This document shows, piece after piece, positions 44,401 to 53,212 of a DNA stretch of 64,000 nucleotides (position 1 is the first letter of the stretch; each line of letters starts with the position of its first letter). The notes beneath the pieces are model-generated. The model was not told the origin of the DNA. It ran no database searches and saw only the letters and a program-made list of their open reading frames with translations. The DNA is from Rufibacter hautae (GTDB lineage: Bacteria; Bacteroidota; Bacteroidia; Cytophagales; Hymenobacteraceae): NCBI RefSeq assembly GCF_008271695.1, contig NZ_VKKY01000001.1:2040589-2104588 (forward strand). The letters run 5' to 3'. The position numbers were made by a program, and so were the translations under genes.

Positions 44401-45102
44401 GTGTGCCCTGGCGAGAGAATCAACGTCACGGTCACCAACCCTGGGTTTGGGGTAGAATGGTATGATCAGCCGCAAGGGGGCACGCTGCTGTACACCGATG
44501 TCACCTTCGCGACCCCACCGCTTACGGCAACCACTACTTATTATGTGCAGGCGGTCTCAGCGGATGGCTGCCCCAGCAGTAAACGCCTGGAGGTGAAGGT
44601 AGAGGTGGTGCCGCCGCTAGCGGATGCCGGGCCAGATGTCTCTATCATCGTAGGGCGGTCTACCACGCTGGTGGCCTCGGGTGGTGTGAAGTATGAATGG
44701 TCTCCGGCCACAGGCCTATCCTCGGTGAACACCGCCACTACTACGGCCACGCCTAAGGAGACCACTACCTACACGGTAACAGTCACTTCGGCAGAGGGTT
44801 GCTACTCCAAAGACGAGGTAACCGTGACGGTACTCCCCGAGATCTTCATTCCTAACGTGCTCACCTTGAACAAAGACGGGATGAACGATGACTGGGAAAT
44901 CCAGAACATTGAAAAATACCCTAACTGCACCGTGGAGGTGTACAACCGCTGGGGAATCAAACTCTTCTCGTCCAAGGGGTACGGTACCCGTTGGGATGGC
45001 ACTTACCAGGGCAAGCCGCTGCCAGTGGCAGCCTACTACTACATCATCAAGTTGAGCGAAGACGAAGAGCCTATCTCAGGCAGTATCACCATTATCAATT
45101 AA
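38461..45102 (+). CDS. Giant repeat adhesin, T9SS type B sorted
   Basis: A 2213-residue cell-surface protein. Signal peptide 1-24 (cleavage after 'QLLAQ'); an Ig-like domain (about 27-110); PKD-type domains (about 110-680, e.g. 'YKYEWDFGDPSSG'); an Ig-like domain (about 680-770); then 11 copies of a roughly 90-residue repeat to about 2020, each with 'CxGxxPxxLTGxxPxGG', 'YxWExST' and 'TWFRRxV'. The tandem array is interrupted by two further Ig-like modules ('RWYTANSGG', 'YQWFAEATGG') and followed by a third ('VEWYDQPQGG'). The last 85 residues ('PEIFIPNVLTLNKDGMNDDW', 'VEVYNRWGIKLF') are the gliding-motility CHU_C domain that directs T9SS export and surface attachment. The PorP/SprF gene starts 4 bases after the stop. 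Confidence 0.9.
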   Translation: MAQFYRSLAFACFLLLFSCVQLLAQDCDVAITPVGPGAICPGSGQVVLEAASTSAGATFQWQKDGADLPGQTNNRLTVTAVGDYTVLVKGTTCFEKVSSPFKVVTSANPTADFTFTDNVCSGSNVRFTASPTGAGYKYEWDFGDPSSGTGNTGNQQEVNHTFVSNGTGVVKYQIKLKVTNAGGCASEITKELTVNQRADPSLEDVLATQNFTLPFTNCASTASNYLLKVRNTSATKATNRAYTIDWGDGQIQNFPASFEEAEHTYTTQGEFNLKLVIAGPNCTSTKNIKVFNGSNPSLTVGSPGSTVGCAPVTYTFPISGIANNPPATIYTFQFDDGSPSYSFTQDNVPSSLTHTFLKSSCNNGGTDAFKMIATAKNPCGITTVIVSSIFIAATPKARFEINPKSPTGCINTSYTLKNTSDPGANLLGFGSCNNNANYLWEISPATGWNLTTGTLTSQSPVINFTNKGDYSIKLKVTNSCNSHDTTMVFSIIDPPIADFTTILNPANGCTNLEVATSNQSVGEQLTYLWSVFPSSGYTITSGSLTSKDPVFNFSAAGLYTLKLETTNPCGVSRDSTQIKVNSLPTVTLPAPRELCEPQAIPFTTANVLHTPVYEANFGTISAYKWTVSGPSGATFVAGSSETSQYPTIDFANPGTYTVTVTATNECGVSAAASQEITIRELPVPPTVANMTICQGETVTLTATGGATGTTYRWYEVASGGSPVFTGDAFTPAPDLTATTTYYVEAVSGFNCVSATRTAVTVTVLQGVTNNTITAQSAMAICEGVLPGTITGSQPSGGDGAPYQYKWQISIDGVTFTDAPGANTERDYTPGLISRNTWFRRTISSQRCQVHESNVVAFTFSPTPAAPVLTLNDVAICEGQQAKISVNPLAGFTYRWYTANSGGTLVTTGESYTTPVLVRDTVFYVEAINENNCVSTSRAEVRVRVAPAIAGNTISGAQEICTGQTPAGLTGSQPTGGNNSFTYAWESSTTSGTSGFAPIANANAKDYSPAALTSTTWFRRVVSSAGCVTTSAAVEVTVRPDITDNTVSSGQVVCAGSVPTGFTGSQPMGGTNAYTYQWESSTASASSGFSAIAGATGKDFAPTSAITQNTWFRRVVESGTCQRNESAAILVEVQQPIAGNAISADQTICSGEAIQTLVGAEPTGGSGTYAYVWEQSTTSATAGFSPVANASGRDLEPATLTATTWFRRVVTAGACEPSISNVVQVTVSPPLANNVIINGQLQVICTGSTPSPLQGAQPSGGDNNFTFQWEQSTDGTTYADIAGATDISYAPGSLTQTTWFRRKVLSRTCTSTSPEVKVEVQQPIADNNITGEQTICAGSAAQALTGTQPTGGSGVYTYQWEASTDGATFAAVSGATQAEYTPSGLNETMWFRRRVEGGACDANFSNMVKVTVTVPVTNNTISSAQRICSETAPQKLTGSVPSSGPGAVFAYVWESSTTSATATNFMPIAGATDVDYAPGVLTQTTWFRRVVSTGGCTNISAVVQITVEPLPPAPSVATQVICENTKATLVVTGAGADLYQWFAEATGGVALGQGASFTTPVLTASTTYYVQVTNALGCASPRAAVLVTVNQNIGNNIVSSDQALCVGSSPSLLTGTVPSGGDGVYTYLWESSTVGPDAGFAPAPGNNTSDTYLPTNITKPTWFRRRVTAGPCLPSVSAPVRISISPVITNNRISFPQSTCSGTPPAPLTGTQPQGGDRTYTYLWESSTTGSTGGFAAASGNNAESSYQPESLTQTTWFRRTVFSGGCSLTSAVVQITVVPIISGNTITADQTICRGDAVQPLTGATPTGGNGTYVYQWESSSDGIVFAAAPGDNKKATYSPGAVRTTTWFRRTVTSFPCLESKSAPVKITVITPITNNAIQTEQEICAQMTPALLQGSTPAGGGPDMTYQWEVSTDGPTSGFTPAPGTNNGVNYQPGVLTKTSWFRRVAVSLPCQNQSSNVVRIKVNPLPAEPTLVTVNPRVCPGERINVTVTNPGFGVEWYDQPQGGTLLYTDVTFATPPLTATTTYYVQAVSADGCPSSKRLEVKVEVVPPLADAGPDVSIIVGRSTTLVASGGVKYEWSPATGLSSVNTATTTATPKETTTYTVTVTSAEGCYSKDEVTVTVLPEIFIPNVLTLNKDGMNDDWEIQNIEKYPNCTVEVYNRWGIKLFSSKGYGTRWDGTYQGKPLPVAAYYYIIKLSEDEEPISGSITIIN

Positions 45103-45106
45103 GGCC

Positions 45107-46138
45107 ATGAAAGGAAGAAGAATTTTAAGGGTTGTGAGCCTGGCATTGGTTTGTTTGGCTTCCTTCCGCGCAGCAGGGCAGCAGATGCCCCAGTTCAGCC
45201 AGTATATGACCAATGGATTGGTGATTAATCCGGCCGTGGCGGGGATAGAGAATTACATGGATGTGCGCTCCTCTTTCAGGAAGCAGTGGATAGGGATTGA
45301 AGGTGCCCCCACCACGCTCTATACCAGTGTGCACGCGTCTATCGGCAAAAGTGACCGCAACGCCCAGGGGCGCGGAAAGTTCAGGAACAGGGCGCACGGC
45401 ATGAAAAGCAGGGTGGACCGTAACAACCGTTTCCGGCGCGTGAACCCGCACCACGGGATAGGAGCCATTGTGCAGGTAGACCAGGCAGGTCTGCTGCGGA
45501 CAAGTTCTGTGAACCTGGTATACTCCTTCCACGTGCCCCTCACCAGTACCTTGAACCTTTCCTCGGGGATTTCTGCCGGGGCAGTCAGAAACAGTTTCAA
45601 TACCAGTAAGGCAAGAGCCATTCATGGCTCAGATGCAGCCTTGCTAGGAGACCAGGTCAATATGCTGAAGGCAGACCTTAGCGTGGGTACCTGGCTTTAT
45701 ACCCGTTCCGTTTTCCTGGGGATCTCGGCGGCGCACCTCATCAACAGCGGTAGTGACTTCCGCACGCCCCAGGACTATTCCATCTCCGGAAGGCTGGTGC
45801 CCCACTATTTTATAACGGGTGGGTATCGCTTCCATGTACAAGACCTGACCTTTACGCCTTCTGTGCTGTACAAGAAGGCCAGCACCGGCCCCGAGGCCAT
45901 TGACTTGAACATGAAGGTGATGTACGATGAACGGATATGGGTGGGAGCCTCTTACCGGAACAAAGACGCGGTAGCTTTTCTCTTCGGGTTAAACGTGAAT
46001 CACGTACTCGACTTCGCTTACTCTTATGACCTGACTACCTCTGGGCAGAGTAAAACCAGTGCTGGTTCCCACGAGGTGATGGTAGGGATAAAAGTAAACA
46101 ACAAACTGAAAGTGCTGTGTCCGCAGTGGGTCTGGTAA
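45107..46138 (+). CDS. PorP/SprF-family T9SS membrane protein
   Basis: A 343-residue outer-membrane barrel protein with a signal peptide (1-24, ending 'AAGQ'). The family opening 'MPQFSQYMTNGLVINPAVAG' is present, and the sequence closes with strands such as 'ALNVNHVLDFAYSYDLT'-like 'VNHVLDFAYSYDLT' and 'GSHEVMVGIKVNNK'. PorP/SprF proteins bind the CHU_C domains of their partner adhesins. A basic loop of about 25 residues ('KFRNRAHGMKSRVDRNNRF') near residue 90 is missing from the second copy at 52147. It is co-transcribed with the adhesin just upstream. Confidence 0.93.
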   Translation: MKGRRILRVVSLALVCLASFRAAGQQMPQFSQYMTNGLVINPAVAGIENYMDVRSSFRKQWIGIEGAPTTLYTSVHASIGKSDRNAQGRGKFRNRAHGMKSRVDRNNRFRRVNPHHGIGAIVQVDQAGLLRTSSVNLVYSFHVPLTSTLNLSSGISAGAVRNSFNTSKARAIHGSDAALLGDQVNMLKADLSVGTWLYTRSVFLGISAAHLINSGSDFRTPQDYSISGRLVPHYFITGGYRFHVQDLTFTPSVLYKKASTGPEAIDLNMKVMYDERIWVGASYRNKDAVAFLFGLNVNHVLDFAYSYDLTTSGQSKTSAGSHEVMVGIKVNNKLKVLCPQWVW

Positions 46139-46440
46139 TCTTCAGAGAGCGGGTCTGGCTTGTGAGCGGCTTTGCTGCTGATTAAACCTAAAGATTGATG
46201 CTGCGAAGTGGGGCTTTATGGATAGAATACGCGACTTTATGGCGCGAAAACTAAGTTAGTATTCTAAGGGCAGGTTGTTTTTGAGAAACCGTTTTTAGCT
46301 TTTTTTCTTAAAAACAGATAAAAAGCAGGAAGTCAAAAGGTACTTTTATTTTTAATCTTGTTCTGTTTTTAAGAAGCATAGACAGTTTAGTTGAAGAATA
46401 GATAATGGTCTCGTAGTCTAAGCTCAGGCCAGTTGAAATT

Positions 46441-46494
46441 AGCCCGCTCACCTTCTTTGAAGAGATTCAAAGAAGGTGAGCGGGCTTTCGTTTT
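46441..46494 (+). terminator. Strong terminator after the first adhesin unit
   Basis: A 21-bp perfect stem (46441-46461 with 46466-46486), loop GAGA, then a T-rich run that merges with the left arm of a palindrome copy. Confidence 0.9.
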
Positions 46495-46526
46495 AAGTCG
46501 GTTTTTAGGAAAACAGGCCTAAAATG
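46489..46526. repeat. Dispersed palindrome copy
   Basis: CGTTTTAAGTCGG, centre TTTTTAGGAAAA, CAGGCCTAAAATG, immediately after the terminator stem. Confidence 0.75.
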
Positions 46527-46973
46527 CACTTAAAATTGACGTGGTATGTCTTTGCCTAGCAACTGAAAGTGCTGGGTAGGGTCTCTCCTCAAATCTAAAA
46601 TCCAGAGGCGGCTTCTCCCTATTCTGAGCTAAACTCTTCTTCCTTTTAGGTAAGTGTCTTGTTGCCAAGTGGATGTCATGGAGGCTGTTTTTATAATATT
46701 AGAAAAAATGAATATACTTTATCCATGTGATATTGCATTTTATTTGATAAATTTGTCCGACATAAAAATTTGGATTATAATTATTTAACAAAGGCTAGGA
46801 AGTCACGGATTATTTTGTATAAGCCAACAGATTTTTCTATTCACAAAGGCCACCTAATTGAATTCAGATAAGTCTATAACATTATATGAATACTATTTAT
46901 CATAATAAAAATCATGTGCCTGCAATTGGACTAATACTCCAGAGCGTAGCAAAATGAATTTGGAGGTATGTGC

Positions 46974-49900
46974 ATGAAAATACGAATACTCTTTCTTTTA
47001 ATCTTCCTAGTATTTCATTCAAAGGCCTTTACGCAAACCGCTCCGGCCTTAAAAACATTGCAAGGAGTATCTGTGGCCGGAGGGGCAGGCTTTGAGAACA
47101 GGGGCAACAGCAGAGTAGAAAAACGCGTGCTTCGTGCTGGAGTAGACTCGCGGGAAACCTGGGCCGAGGTAGACAGGGTTTTTACGGAACTGAAGCGCCA
47201 GCAGCCCACCACTAACCTAAACGGCACGGATCTGTCTGGGGCTAAGTTGCTGCCCGGTGTGTACCGCATCAAGGGGAATGTCCATCTGCAGAAATCTTTG
47301 GAACTGTTGGGGAGCAAATTTCCCAATGGGGTTTTCGTGTTTCAGGTGGAAGGTGACCTGAAGGTAGATCCATCGGTGAAGATGGATCTGCGGCAGGGTA
47401 TCAGGGCCAAGAACGTGTTCTGGCAGGTAGACGGTAACGTTTCGGTAGGAGCCCAGAGTGCTGTCAAAGGCACGGTGGTCAGCGCCGGGAATATCACGGC
47501 GGCTTCTGGGGCAGTAGTGGAAGGCAAGCTTTTGAGTAAGTCTGGGAATGTTACGCTTTCCAACACCCATGTGTCTGAGTTGGGGTCTGAGAATATCTCG
47601 GATTTGGAGGTGACCCATATCGTAAGCCAAGGACCCTATGGGGCGGGGTCCATCGTGACGTATAACGTCACTCTAAAAAACCTGGGCCCAGAGGAAGAAA
47701 CGAACGTTATCCTGAACTTTGAAACTACCTCGGGGCTTGAAATTCTGAATGCCACCACCTCTACGGGGTCTCCGTTTGACCAGCAGAGAAAGGATTGGGT
47801 CATCAGTAAGTTCCCAAGTGGTACTGTAGCCACCATGACGGTGAGGGCCAGAATCATCAAGACAGAGTTCTCTACCACCATTGTAACGGTAACAGGCAAC
47901 GGCACAGATCCTAATATCAAGAACAACAGCTCTGAATTATCTATCTGCGCCACCCCTTCCACGGCGGGTGCTATTACTGGTAAGTCTTCCCTTTGTATCA
48001 ACACCCCCGGAAACGTTTACCAGATTGAGCCCTTGGCGGGAACCCGTAAATATACCTGGACTTTGCCTCCTGGCTGGTCAATCACCTCCGGGGCAGAAAC
48101 CAACGTGATCACCGTCTCCACTGGAAGCGCTGAAGTTAATGGCACCATCTCAGTAAGGGCGGTGAATGCCTGTGGTGACGGACCTGAATCTGTATTTTCG
48201 GTGAGCACCGTGTCTTCGCCTCCTCCTATGCCCTCTTCTATTTCTGGGCCTTTGGAGGCTTGTGTTGGGCAGAAAGAGCTTACCTATTCCATCAATCCGG
48301 TGGCTGGGGCGGTGTCTTATGCCTGGGAAATACCGGTGGGCTGGACCATCGTGCGGGGGCAAGGTACGGCTTCTGTGACGGTGAATGTTGGTACAGTAGG
48401 CGGAAAGGTGAGAGTGACGGCAGAAAATGCCTGCGGGAAAAGCGCGAGCAGTGAAACGCAAGTAACCATAGCCCCAGCCGTGCCTTCAGCCCCTAACGCT
48501 ATTACCGGTCCTGCTCAGGTTTGCGCCAATTCACAGGAAATCACCTATCAGGTAGTGGCTGTTTTAAATGCTTCTAGCTATGTTTGGACGATTCCTGCCG
48601 GCTGGAGCATTGTAAGAGGGCAAGGTACTGCTTCTGTGGTGGTCAGAGCCGGAGCCACGGCCGGGCAGGTGACGGTAAAAGCCCAGAATAGCTGCGGCGT
48701 AAGCCCCATTACTTCCTTAGGTGTTTCTATTTTCTCCGATGTTCCCACCATCGGTGCCATCAACGGTGAAACAGCTATCTGCTTTTCTAATTCAGAAGTC
48801 ACCTACGCAGTAGAGGAAATCTCAAATGCCGCTACGTACACTTGGTCTGTTCCCGCGGATTGGCGTATTCTGTCTGGCCAAGGGTCTCGCAGGATCAACG
48901 TGAAGGTGGGTTCTACCGGCGAAGTGAAGTTGGTGGCCTCCAACCCTTGCGGAAACGCTGCTGCAACTGCTCTCAAAGTAACCGTGAGCACCGGAGCACC
49001 GGTCATCCCAAGCGCCATCTCTGGTTCTGTTGCGCCTTGCAACGGGCAAGAAGAGCTTATTTATTCCGTGACCAACGCTTCTGATGTGACCGCCTATGCC
49101 TGGACCGTGCCCCAAGGCTGGGTTATTATTTCAGGGCAGGGTACGTCTAAAATCACTGTGAAGGCAGGTTCAACTGCCGGAAGCATTTCTGTGTCTGGAG
49201 TTAATGGCTGCGGAACCAGCCCGGTAAGAACCTTGCAGGTAACGCCAGCCACTATCATCCCCACAACGCCAGCATCCATTGCCGGAGAGACTGTGCCCTG
49301 TATTGGCGGCCAGCAAACCTATACGGTGCCTAATGCGGTGGCAGGCCTCACCTACACCTGGGCTTTACCAACTGGTTGGAGCATTGTCTCCGGGCAGGGT
49401 ACGGCCACCGTGGTCGTGAAAGCAGGCAACACTGCTGGCCAAATCAAAGTGACCGCCAGCAACAGTTGTGGGCTTAGTGCCTCTACAGAATTACCCGTTA
49501 GCCCAACGACTGGAGTGCCGGCCTTAAGTGCTAACATCCAAGGCGAGGCGGCCGTTTGCGCCAACACAGATCAGCTTACTTATTCTATCTCGTCTACCAA
49601 TGCGGCTTCTTCTTTGCAATGGCAGGTGCCGGCAGGCTGGATTATTCTCAGCGGTCAGGGGACAAGCGAGATCAAGGTAAAAGCAGGTACTGGCAGCGGA
49701 ACCATCCAGGTATCGGCTAGAAACGGTTGTGGCCAGAGTGTTACCCGTTCTTTGGCTGTTTCTATTTCTTCTGCTATTCCAATGGCTCCTGCTACCATTG
49801 CCGGTCAAGCCAATCTCTGCGCCAACATGGGAGAACTTACCTATACCGTTCCGGCGGTAACGGGGGCAACCACCTACACCTGGTCAGTGCCAAACACCTG

Positions 49901-52139
49901 GACGATTGTCAGAGGGCAGGGCACTACTTCTTTGGTGGTGCGCGTGGGTACCGTGGCCGGCCAAGTGCAGGTAACCGCCAGCAATGCCTGCGGAACCAGC
50001 AGTGCAGTGGCGCTAAACGTGAACATGTCTGCCGCCTCACCTGCTGCCATAGGACCTATTGCCGGCGACAAAGCTTTCTGCTCTTCTACGGCAACGCGCA
50101 CCTACACCATCGGAGAGAACAGTGGTGCGAGAACCTTTACCTGGTCTGTGCCATCGGGGTGGGTGATTTTATCTGGCCAGGGAACACGATTCTTAAGTGT
50201 GCGACCCGGCACCACAGGCGGGTATGTGAAAGTAGTGGCCGCCAATTACTGCGGTACCACGGCAGACTCTACCAACATCACCGTTTCCCAGCCGCTCACT
50301 GTCTCGCCAAAAGCCATCATAGGTTCTAAAATTGCCTGTTTGTCTGAGGAGTCTTTAACTTATTCAGTGGAGGCTGTTACAGGGGCCACGCAATACACCT
50401 GGACAGTTCCTGCCGGCTGGCAAATCCTGAGCGGCCAGAATACCAGAGTGATCCAGGTAAAACCAGGAGCTGGTGCAGGCACTGTTTCTTTGGTGGTTTC
50501 CAATGCCTGCGGATCCAGTGCAGCCATCAGCTTGGCAGTAGGCGTATCCAGCAACGTAGCCTTTAACTTGGGGGCCATCACCGGTCAGCCGGTCACCTGT
50601 GCCACTACCAAGGTAACCTATTCTGTACCCGTTAATGCCTCTGTGAGCACCTATACCTGGACTGTGCCTGCTGGCTGGACCATTGAAGCTGGGCAGAGCA
50701 CGAATTTCATCACGGTAATTCCGGGTGCATCGGGCGGAACTTTGAGCGTGGTGGGCGTGAATGGCTGTGGGGTGAGATCAAACGCGAGTACCTTACAGGT
50801 GCAGGTACAGAAAGATTTGCCGCTTCGGCCAAACGCTATTCAAGCCACTGCTTCGGGGCTCACCCCTTGTGCAGGTCAAACAGGGCTGATTTTCAAAATT
50901 GAGGCTGTAAACGGCGCCACGGCTTATGAGTGGACCGTACCTGCTGGCTGGAAAATAGAATCAGGCCAAGGAACTACCACCCTGACCGTAACCGCCGGAA
51001 GCCAGGCAGGACAGATAAGCGTGATTGCCAAAAATGCCTGTGGGCAGAGTGAAGCCAGGGCCGTGGCAGTGGTGCCAAGCACGGGAGCACCGGTGATCAA
51101 CGGGGAGATTGCAGGCACCGCGAATGTCTGCGCTAATGCAGGAGCGGTTACCTACAGCATCACCAGTTCCGGTGCCAGCCAATACCAATGGACCTTGCCC
51201 ACAGGTTGGACCCTGGTGTCTGGCCAGAATACCAATGCCATCAGTGTGATTCCGTCTTCTACCGGGGGCACTATCCGGGTGAAAGCCTTGAACAGCTGCG
51301 GTGTGGCGGTAGAGAAAAGCCTGACGGTAACCTCAAGTGCGGCCGGGACCATGAAACCAGGGGTGATCAATGGACCTATCGCGTTCTGTGCCTCTGCTGA
51401 GCAGCGGGTGTACCAGGTGACCAACGTGGCCGGAGCGGCTTCTTATGAGTGGAGTGTGCCGGTGGGTTGGCAGATCATCAACGGTCAGGGAACCACCAGC
51501 ATCACTGTCATCGCGCAAGCGGGTACAGGCGTAGTAAGCGCGAAAGCTGTGAACGGTTGCGGCGCCACCGCCGAGGCTAATCTATCTGTAACCGTTGCAA
51601 CTGGTTTGGGTGTGGCCCCGGTGATCATTGACGAAAGCTCGCCGTGTGTGGGCAACCAGTTCTCGGTGCCGGCTGCTGCAGGCGTGTCTTACAAATGGAG
51701 CATCAGTTCAGATATCCCGGGCTGGTCCATCACCTCGGGGCAGGGCACAAACAGGGTAACCGTGCAAGGGCCTGCTAATGCCCCGGTAGCCTCGGCGAAG
51801 ATCTCTGTGGAGGCACACAATGGCACCTGTTCCAACACGTCGGCTAGCCTTGACATTCTGCCGAAATTCCTGGCTCCTGAACTGCACGTGCCCAACGTCT
51901 TCTCGCCCAACAATGACGGGAAGAACGATACCTGGGTGGTAGCGAACCTGCTGGAGTACCCAGAGAATGAGTTGGTGATCTTGAACCGTTGGGGCAGCGA
52001 GGTGTACCGCATGAAGAAATACCGCAACAATTGGAACGGCGGCGGCTTAGCCGAAGGAACTTACTATTACGTGCTGCGGGTGCGCCTCTGCGAAGGCCAG
52101 GAAGTAACCCGCAAAGGCTATATAACCATCATGCGCTAA
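46974..52139 (+). CDS. DUF3494 ice-binding-like adhesin with PKD repeats, T9SS type B sorted
   Basis: A 1721-residue surface protein. After the signal peptide, residues about 25-205 show the DUF3494 (ice-binding protein) pattern: 'SGAKLLPGVYRIKGNVHL', 'GVFVFQVEGDLKV', 'NVFWQVDGNVSVGAQSAVKG', 'TVVSAGNITAASGAVVEGKL'. A DUF11-like domain follows (about 208-325). Then come about 15 PKD-like repeats of 80-88 residues ('YTWxVPxGWxIxSGQGT', 'NxCGxS'). A CHU_C domain ends the protein ('HVPNVFSPNNDGKNDTW', 'LVILNRWGSEVYR'). It should be exported by the T9SS. The ATG at 46974 follows GGAGG by 7 bases and is preferred over the ATG at 46968. Ice binding is inferred from the domain only. Confidence 0.88.
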   Translation: MKIRILFLLIFLVFHSKAFTQTAPALKTLQGVSVAGGAGFENRGNSRVEKRVLRAGVDSRETWAEVDRVFTELKRQQPTTNLNGTDLSGAKLLPGVYRIKGNVHLQKSLELLGSKFPNGVFVFQVEGDLKVDPSVKMDLRQGIRAKNVFWQVDGNVSVGAQSAVKGTVVSAGNITAASGAVVEGKLLSKSGNVTLSNTHVSELGSENISDLEVTHIVSQGPYGAGSIVTYNVTLKNLGPEEETNVILNFETTSGLEILNATTSTGSPFDQQRKDWVISKFPSGTVATMTVRARIIKTEFSTTIVTVTGNGTDPNIKNNSSELSICATPSTAGAITGKSSLCINTPGNVYQIEPLAGTRKYTWTLPPGWSITSGAETNVITVSTGSAEVNGTISVRAVNACGDGPESVFSVSTVSSPPPMPSSISGPLEACVGQKELTYSINPVAGAVSYAWEIPVGWTIVRGQGTASVTVNVGTVGGKVRVTAENACGKSASSETQVTIAPAVPSAPNAITGPAQVCANSQEITYQVVAVLNASSYVWTIPAGWSIVRGQGTASVVVRAGATAGQVTVKAQNSCGVSPITSLGVSIFSDVPTIGAINGETAICFSNSEVTYAVEEISNAATYTWSVPADWRILSGQGSRRINVKVGSTGEVKLVASNPCGNAAATALKVTVSTGAPVIPSAISGSVAPCNGQEELIYSVTNASDVTAYAWTVPQGWVIISGQGTSKITVKAGSTAGSISVSGVNGCGTSPVRTLQVTPATIIPTTPASIAGETVPCIGGQQTYTVPNAVAGLTYTWALPTGWSIVSGQGTATVVVKAGNTAGQIKVTASNSCGLSASTELPVSPTTGVPALSANIQGEAAVCANTDQLTYSISSTNAASSLQWQVPAGWIILSGQGTSEIKVKAGTGSGTIQVSARNGCGQSVTRSLAVSISSAIPMAPATIAGQANLCANMGELTYTVPAVTGATTYTWSVPNTWTIVRGQGTTSLVVRVGTVAGQVQVTASNACGTSSAVALNVNMSAASPAAIGPIAGDKAFCSSTATRTYTIGENSGARTFTWSVPSGWVILSGQGTRFLSVRPGTTGGYVKVVAANYCGTTADSTNITVSQPLTVSPKAIIGSKIACLSEESLTYSVEAVTGATQYTWTVPAGWQILSGQNTRVIQVKPGAGAGTVSLVVSNACGSSAAISLAVGVSSNVAFNLGAITGQPVTCATTKVTYSVPVNASVSTYTWTVPAGWTIEAGQSTNFITVIPGASGGTLSVVGVNGCGVRSNASTLQVQVQKDLPLRPNAIQATASGLTPCAGQTGLIFKIEAVNGATAYEWTVPAGWKIESGQGTTTLTVTAGSQAGQISVIAKNACGQSEARAVAVVPSTGAPVINGEIAGTANVCANAGAVTYSITSSGASQYQWTLPTGWTLVSGQNTNAISVIPSSTGGTIRVKALNSCGVAVEKSLTVTSSAAGTMKPGVINGPIAFCASAEQRVYQVTNVAGAASYEWSVPVGWQIINGQGTTSITVIAQAGTGVVSAKAVNGCGATAEANLSVTVATGLGVAPVIIDESSPCVGNQFSVPAAAGVSYKWSISSDIPGWSITSGQGTNRVTVQGPANAPVASAKISVEAHNGTCSNTSASLDILPKFLAPELHVPNVFSPNNDGKNDTWVVANLLEYPENELVILNRWGSEVYRMKKYRNNWNGGGLAEGTYYYVLRVRLCEGQEVTRKGYITIMR

Positions 52140-52146
52140 AAGAGAG

Positions 52147-53109
52147 ATGAGTAGAATGAGAAAAGCGTTTGTTTTGGTGCTGGTGTGGGTGGCCGTTGTA
52201 GGATTGCCGCGGCAGAGTTTTGCCCAGCAAGACCCACAGTTCACGCAGTACATGTTCAATGGTTTGTTGTTGAATCCGGCGTATGCCGGAAGTAGAGGGT
52301 TCACCAGTCTCAGCGGATCACACAGGAGCCAGTGGACCGGATTGGAGGGAGCGCCCATCAGCCAGACCTTGAGCGTAGACGGCAACCTGAACCGGAAACT
52401 GGCTGGAGGCTTCATCATCACCAATGATCGGCTGGGAGCCCAGCGCTTCACCGAGGTGTCGTTCAACTCGGCCGTCCGGATTTCCTTGAACGCGAACACC
52501 AAATTGGCCGTGGGCCTCTCGTTAGGCGTGACCCAGCAGACCCTGGACGGCACCAAGCTGGACCCTGCTGAGCGGGACGATATGGCCATCCCCATGGGGA
52601 TAGAGCGGGCAGTGAAACCCAATGCCCGGGCAGGGGCTTACCTGTACAGCAACCGGTTCTACACGGGCCTTTCGGTGGGGAACGTGGTCTTCTTCCAGGA
52701 TGGTTTGCCCACCGACCCCCAGGCGCACGTGTTCCTGACCTCGGGCGGGGTGTTCGACCTGGGCCGGAAGATGAAGTTCAGACCCAGCATGCTGCTGAAG
52801 GAGGATTTCAATGGGCCGGCGGCGCTGGACCTGAACACGTTCCTGTTGTTCAATGAGCAGATCTGGGTAGGTACTTCCTTTAGAACCACGCTGAACATCT
52901 TCAACAACCGGGAATTCGCCTCGGCTACCCGCCTGGGCAACGCGTTGGCGGTTTTGCTGGAACTGCACCCCTCTCCGCTCATGCGGATCGGTTATTCCTA
53001 TGACTTCTCGTTGAACCAGCTGCGCAGCTACTCCAGCCACGAGATTTCCTTGGGCTTTAATTTTTTGAAGAAGAAGTATGGCCGGATGTTAACTCCGCGT
53101 TACTTTTGA
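52147..53109 (+). CDS. PorP/SprF-family T9SS membrane protein, second copy
   Basis: A 320-residue outer-membrane protein with a signal peptide (ending 'RQSFAQ'). It opens 'DPQFTQYMFNGLLLNPAYAG' and ends with strands such as 'LMRIGYSYDFSLNQLRSYSSHEISLGFNF', the PorP/SprF hallmark (quoted in parts: 'MRIGYSYDFSLNQL', 'SSHEISLGFNF'). It starts 7 bases after the DUF3494 adhesin and is the probable anchor for that protein. It is shorter than the first copy and lacks its basic loop. Confidence 0.94.
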   Translation: MSRMRKAFVLVLVWVAVVGLPRQSFAQQDPQFTQYMFNGLLLNPAYAGSRGFTSLSGSHRSQWTGLEGAPISQTLSVDGNLNRKLAGGFIITNDRLGAQRFTEVSFNSAVRISLNANTKLAVGLSLGVTQQTLDGTKLDPAERDDMAIPMGIERAVKPNARAGAYLYSNRFYTGLSVGNVVFFQDGLPTDPQAHVFLTSGGVFDLGRKMKFRPSMLLKEDFNGPAALDLNTFLLFNEQIWVGTSFRTTLNIFNNREFASATRLGNALAVLLELHPSPLMRIGYSYDFSLNQLRSYSSHEISLGFNFLKKKYGRMLTPRYF

Positions 53110-53137
53110 GTTGTCTCATGTACAGACATGAAATCCT

Positions 53138-53173
53138 GGTTTAGGGCTGATTTTCAGAAATCGGCCTCAAATC
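53138..53173. repeat. Dispersed palindrome copy
   Basis: GGTTTAGGGCTGA, centre TTTTCAGAAA, TCGGCCTCAAATC, between the second PorP/SprF gene and the OmpA-family gene. Confidence 0.75.
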
Positions 53174-53212
53174 AAAAATCATTTACCCACCAACTGGTGC
53201 AAAACTGGAATT

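Larger units (their letters stand above)
46139..46973. other. Gene-free interval between adhesin units
   Basis: Over 800 bases. It holds a strong terminator (46441), a palindrome copy (46489), a degenerate copy near 46290, and an AT-rich leader with TAAATTTG at 46748-46755 matching the -7 element. Confidence 0.5.
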
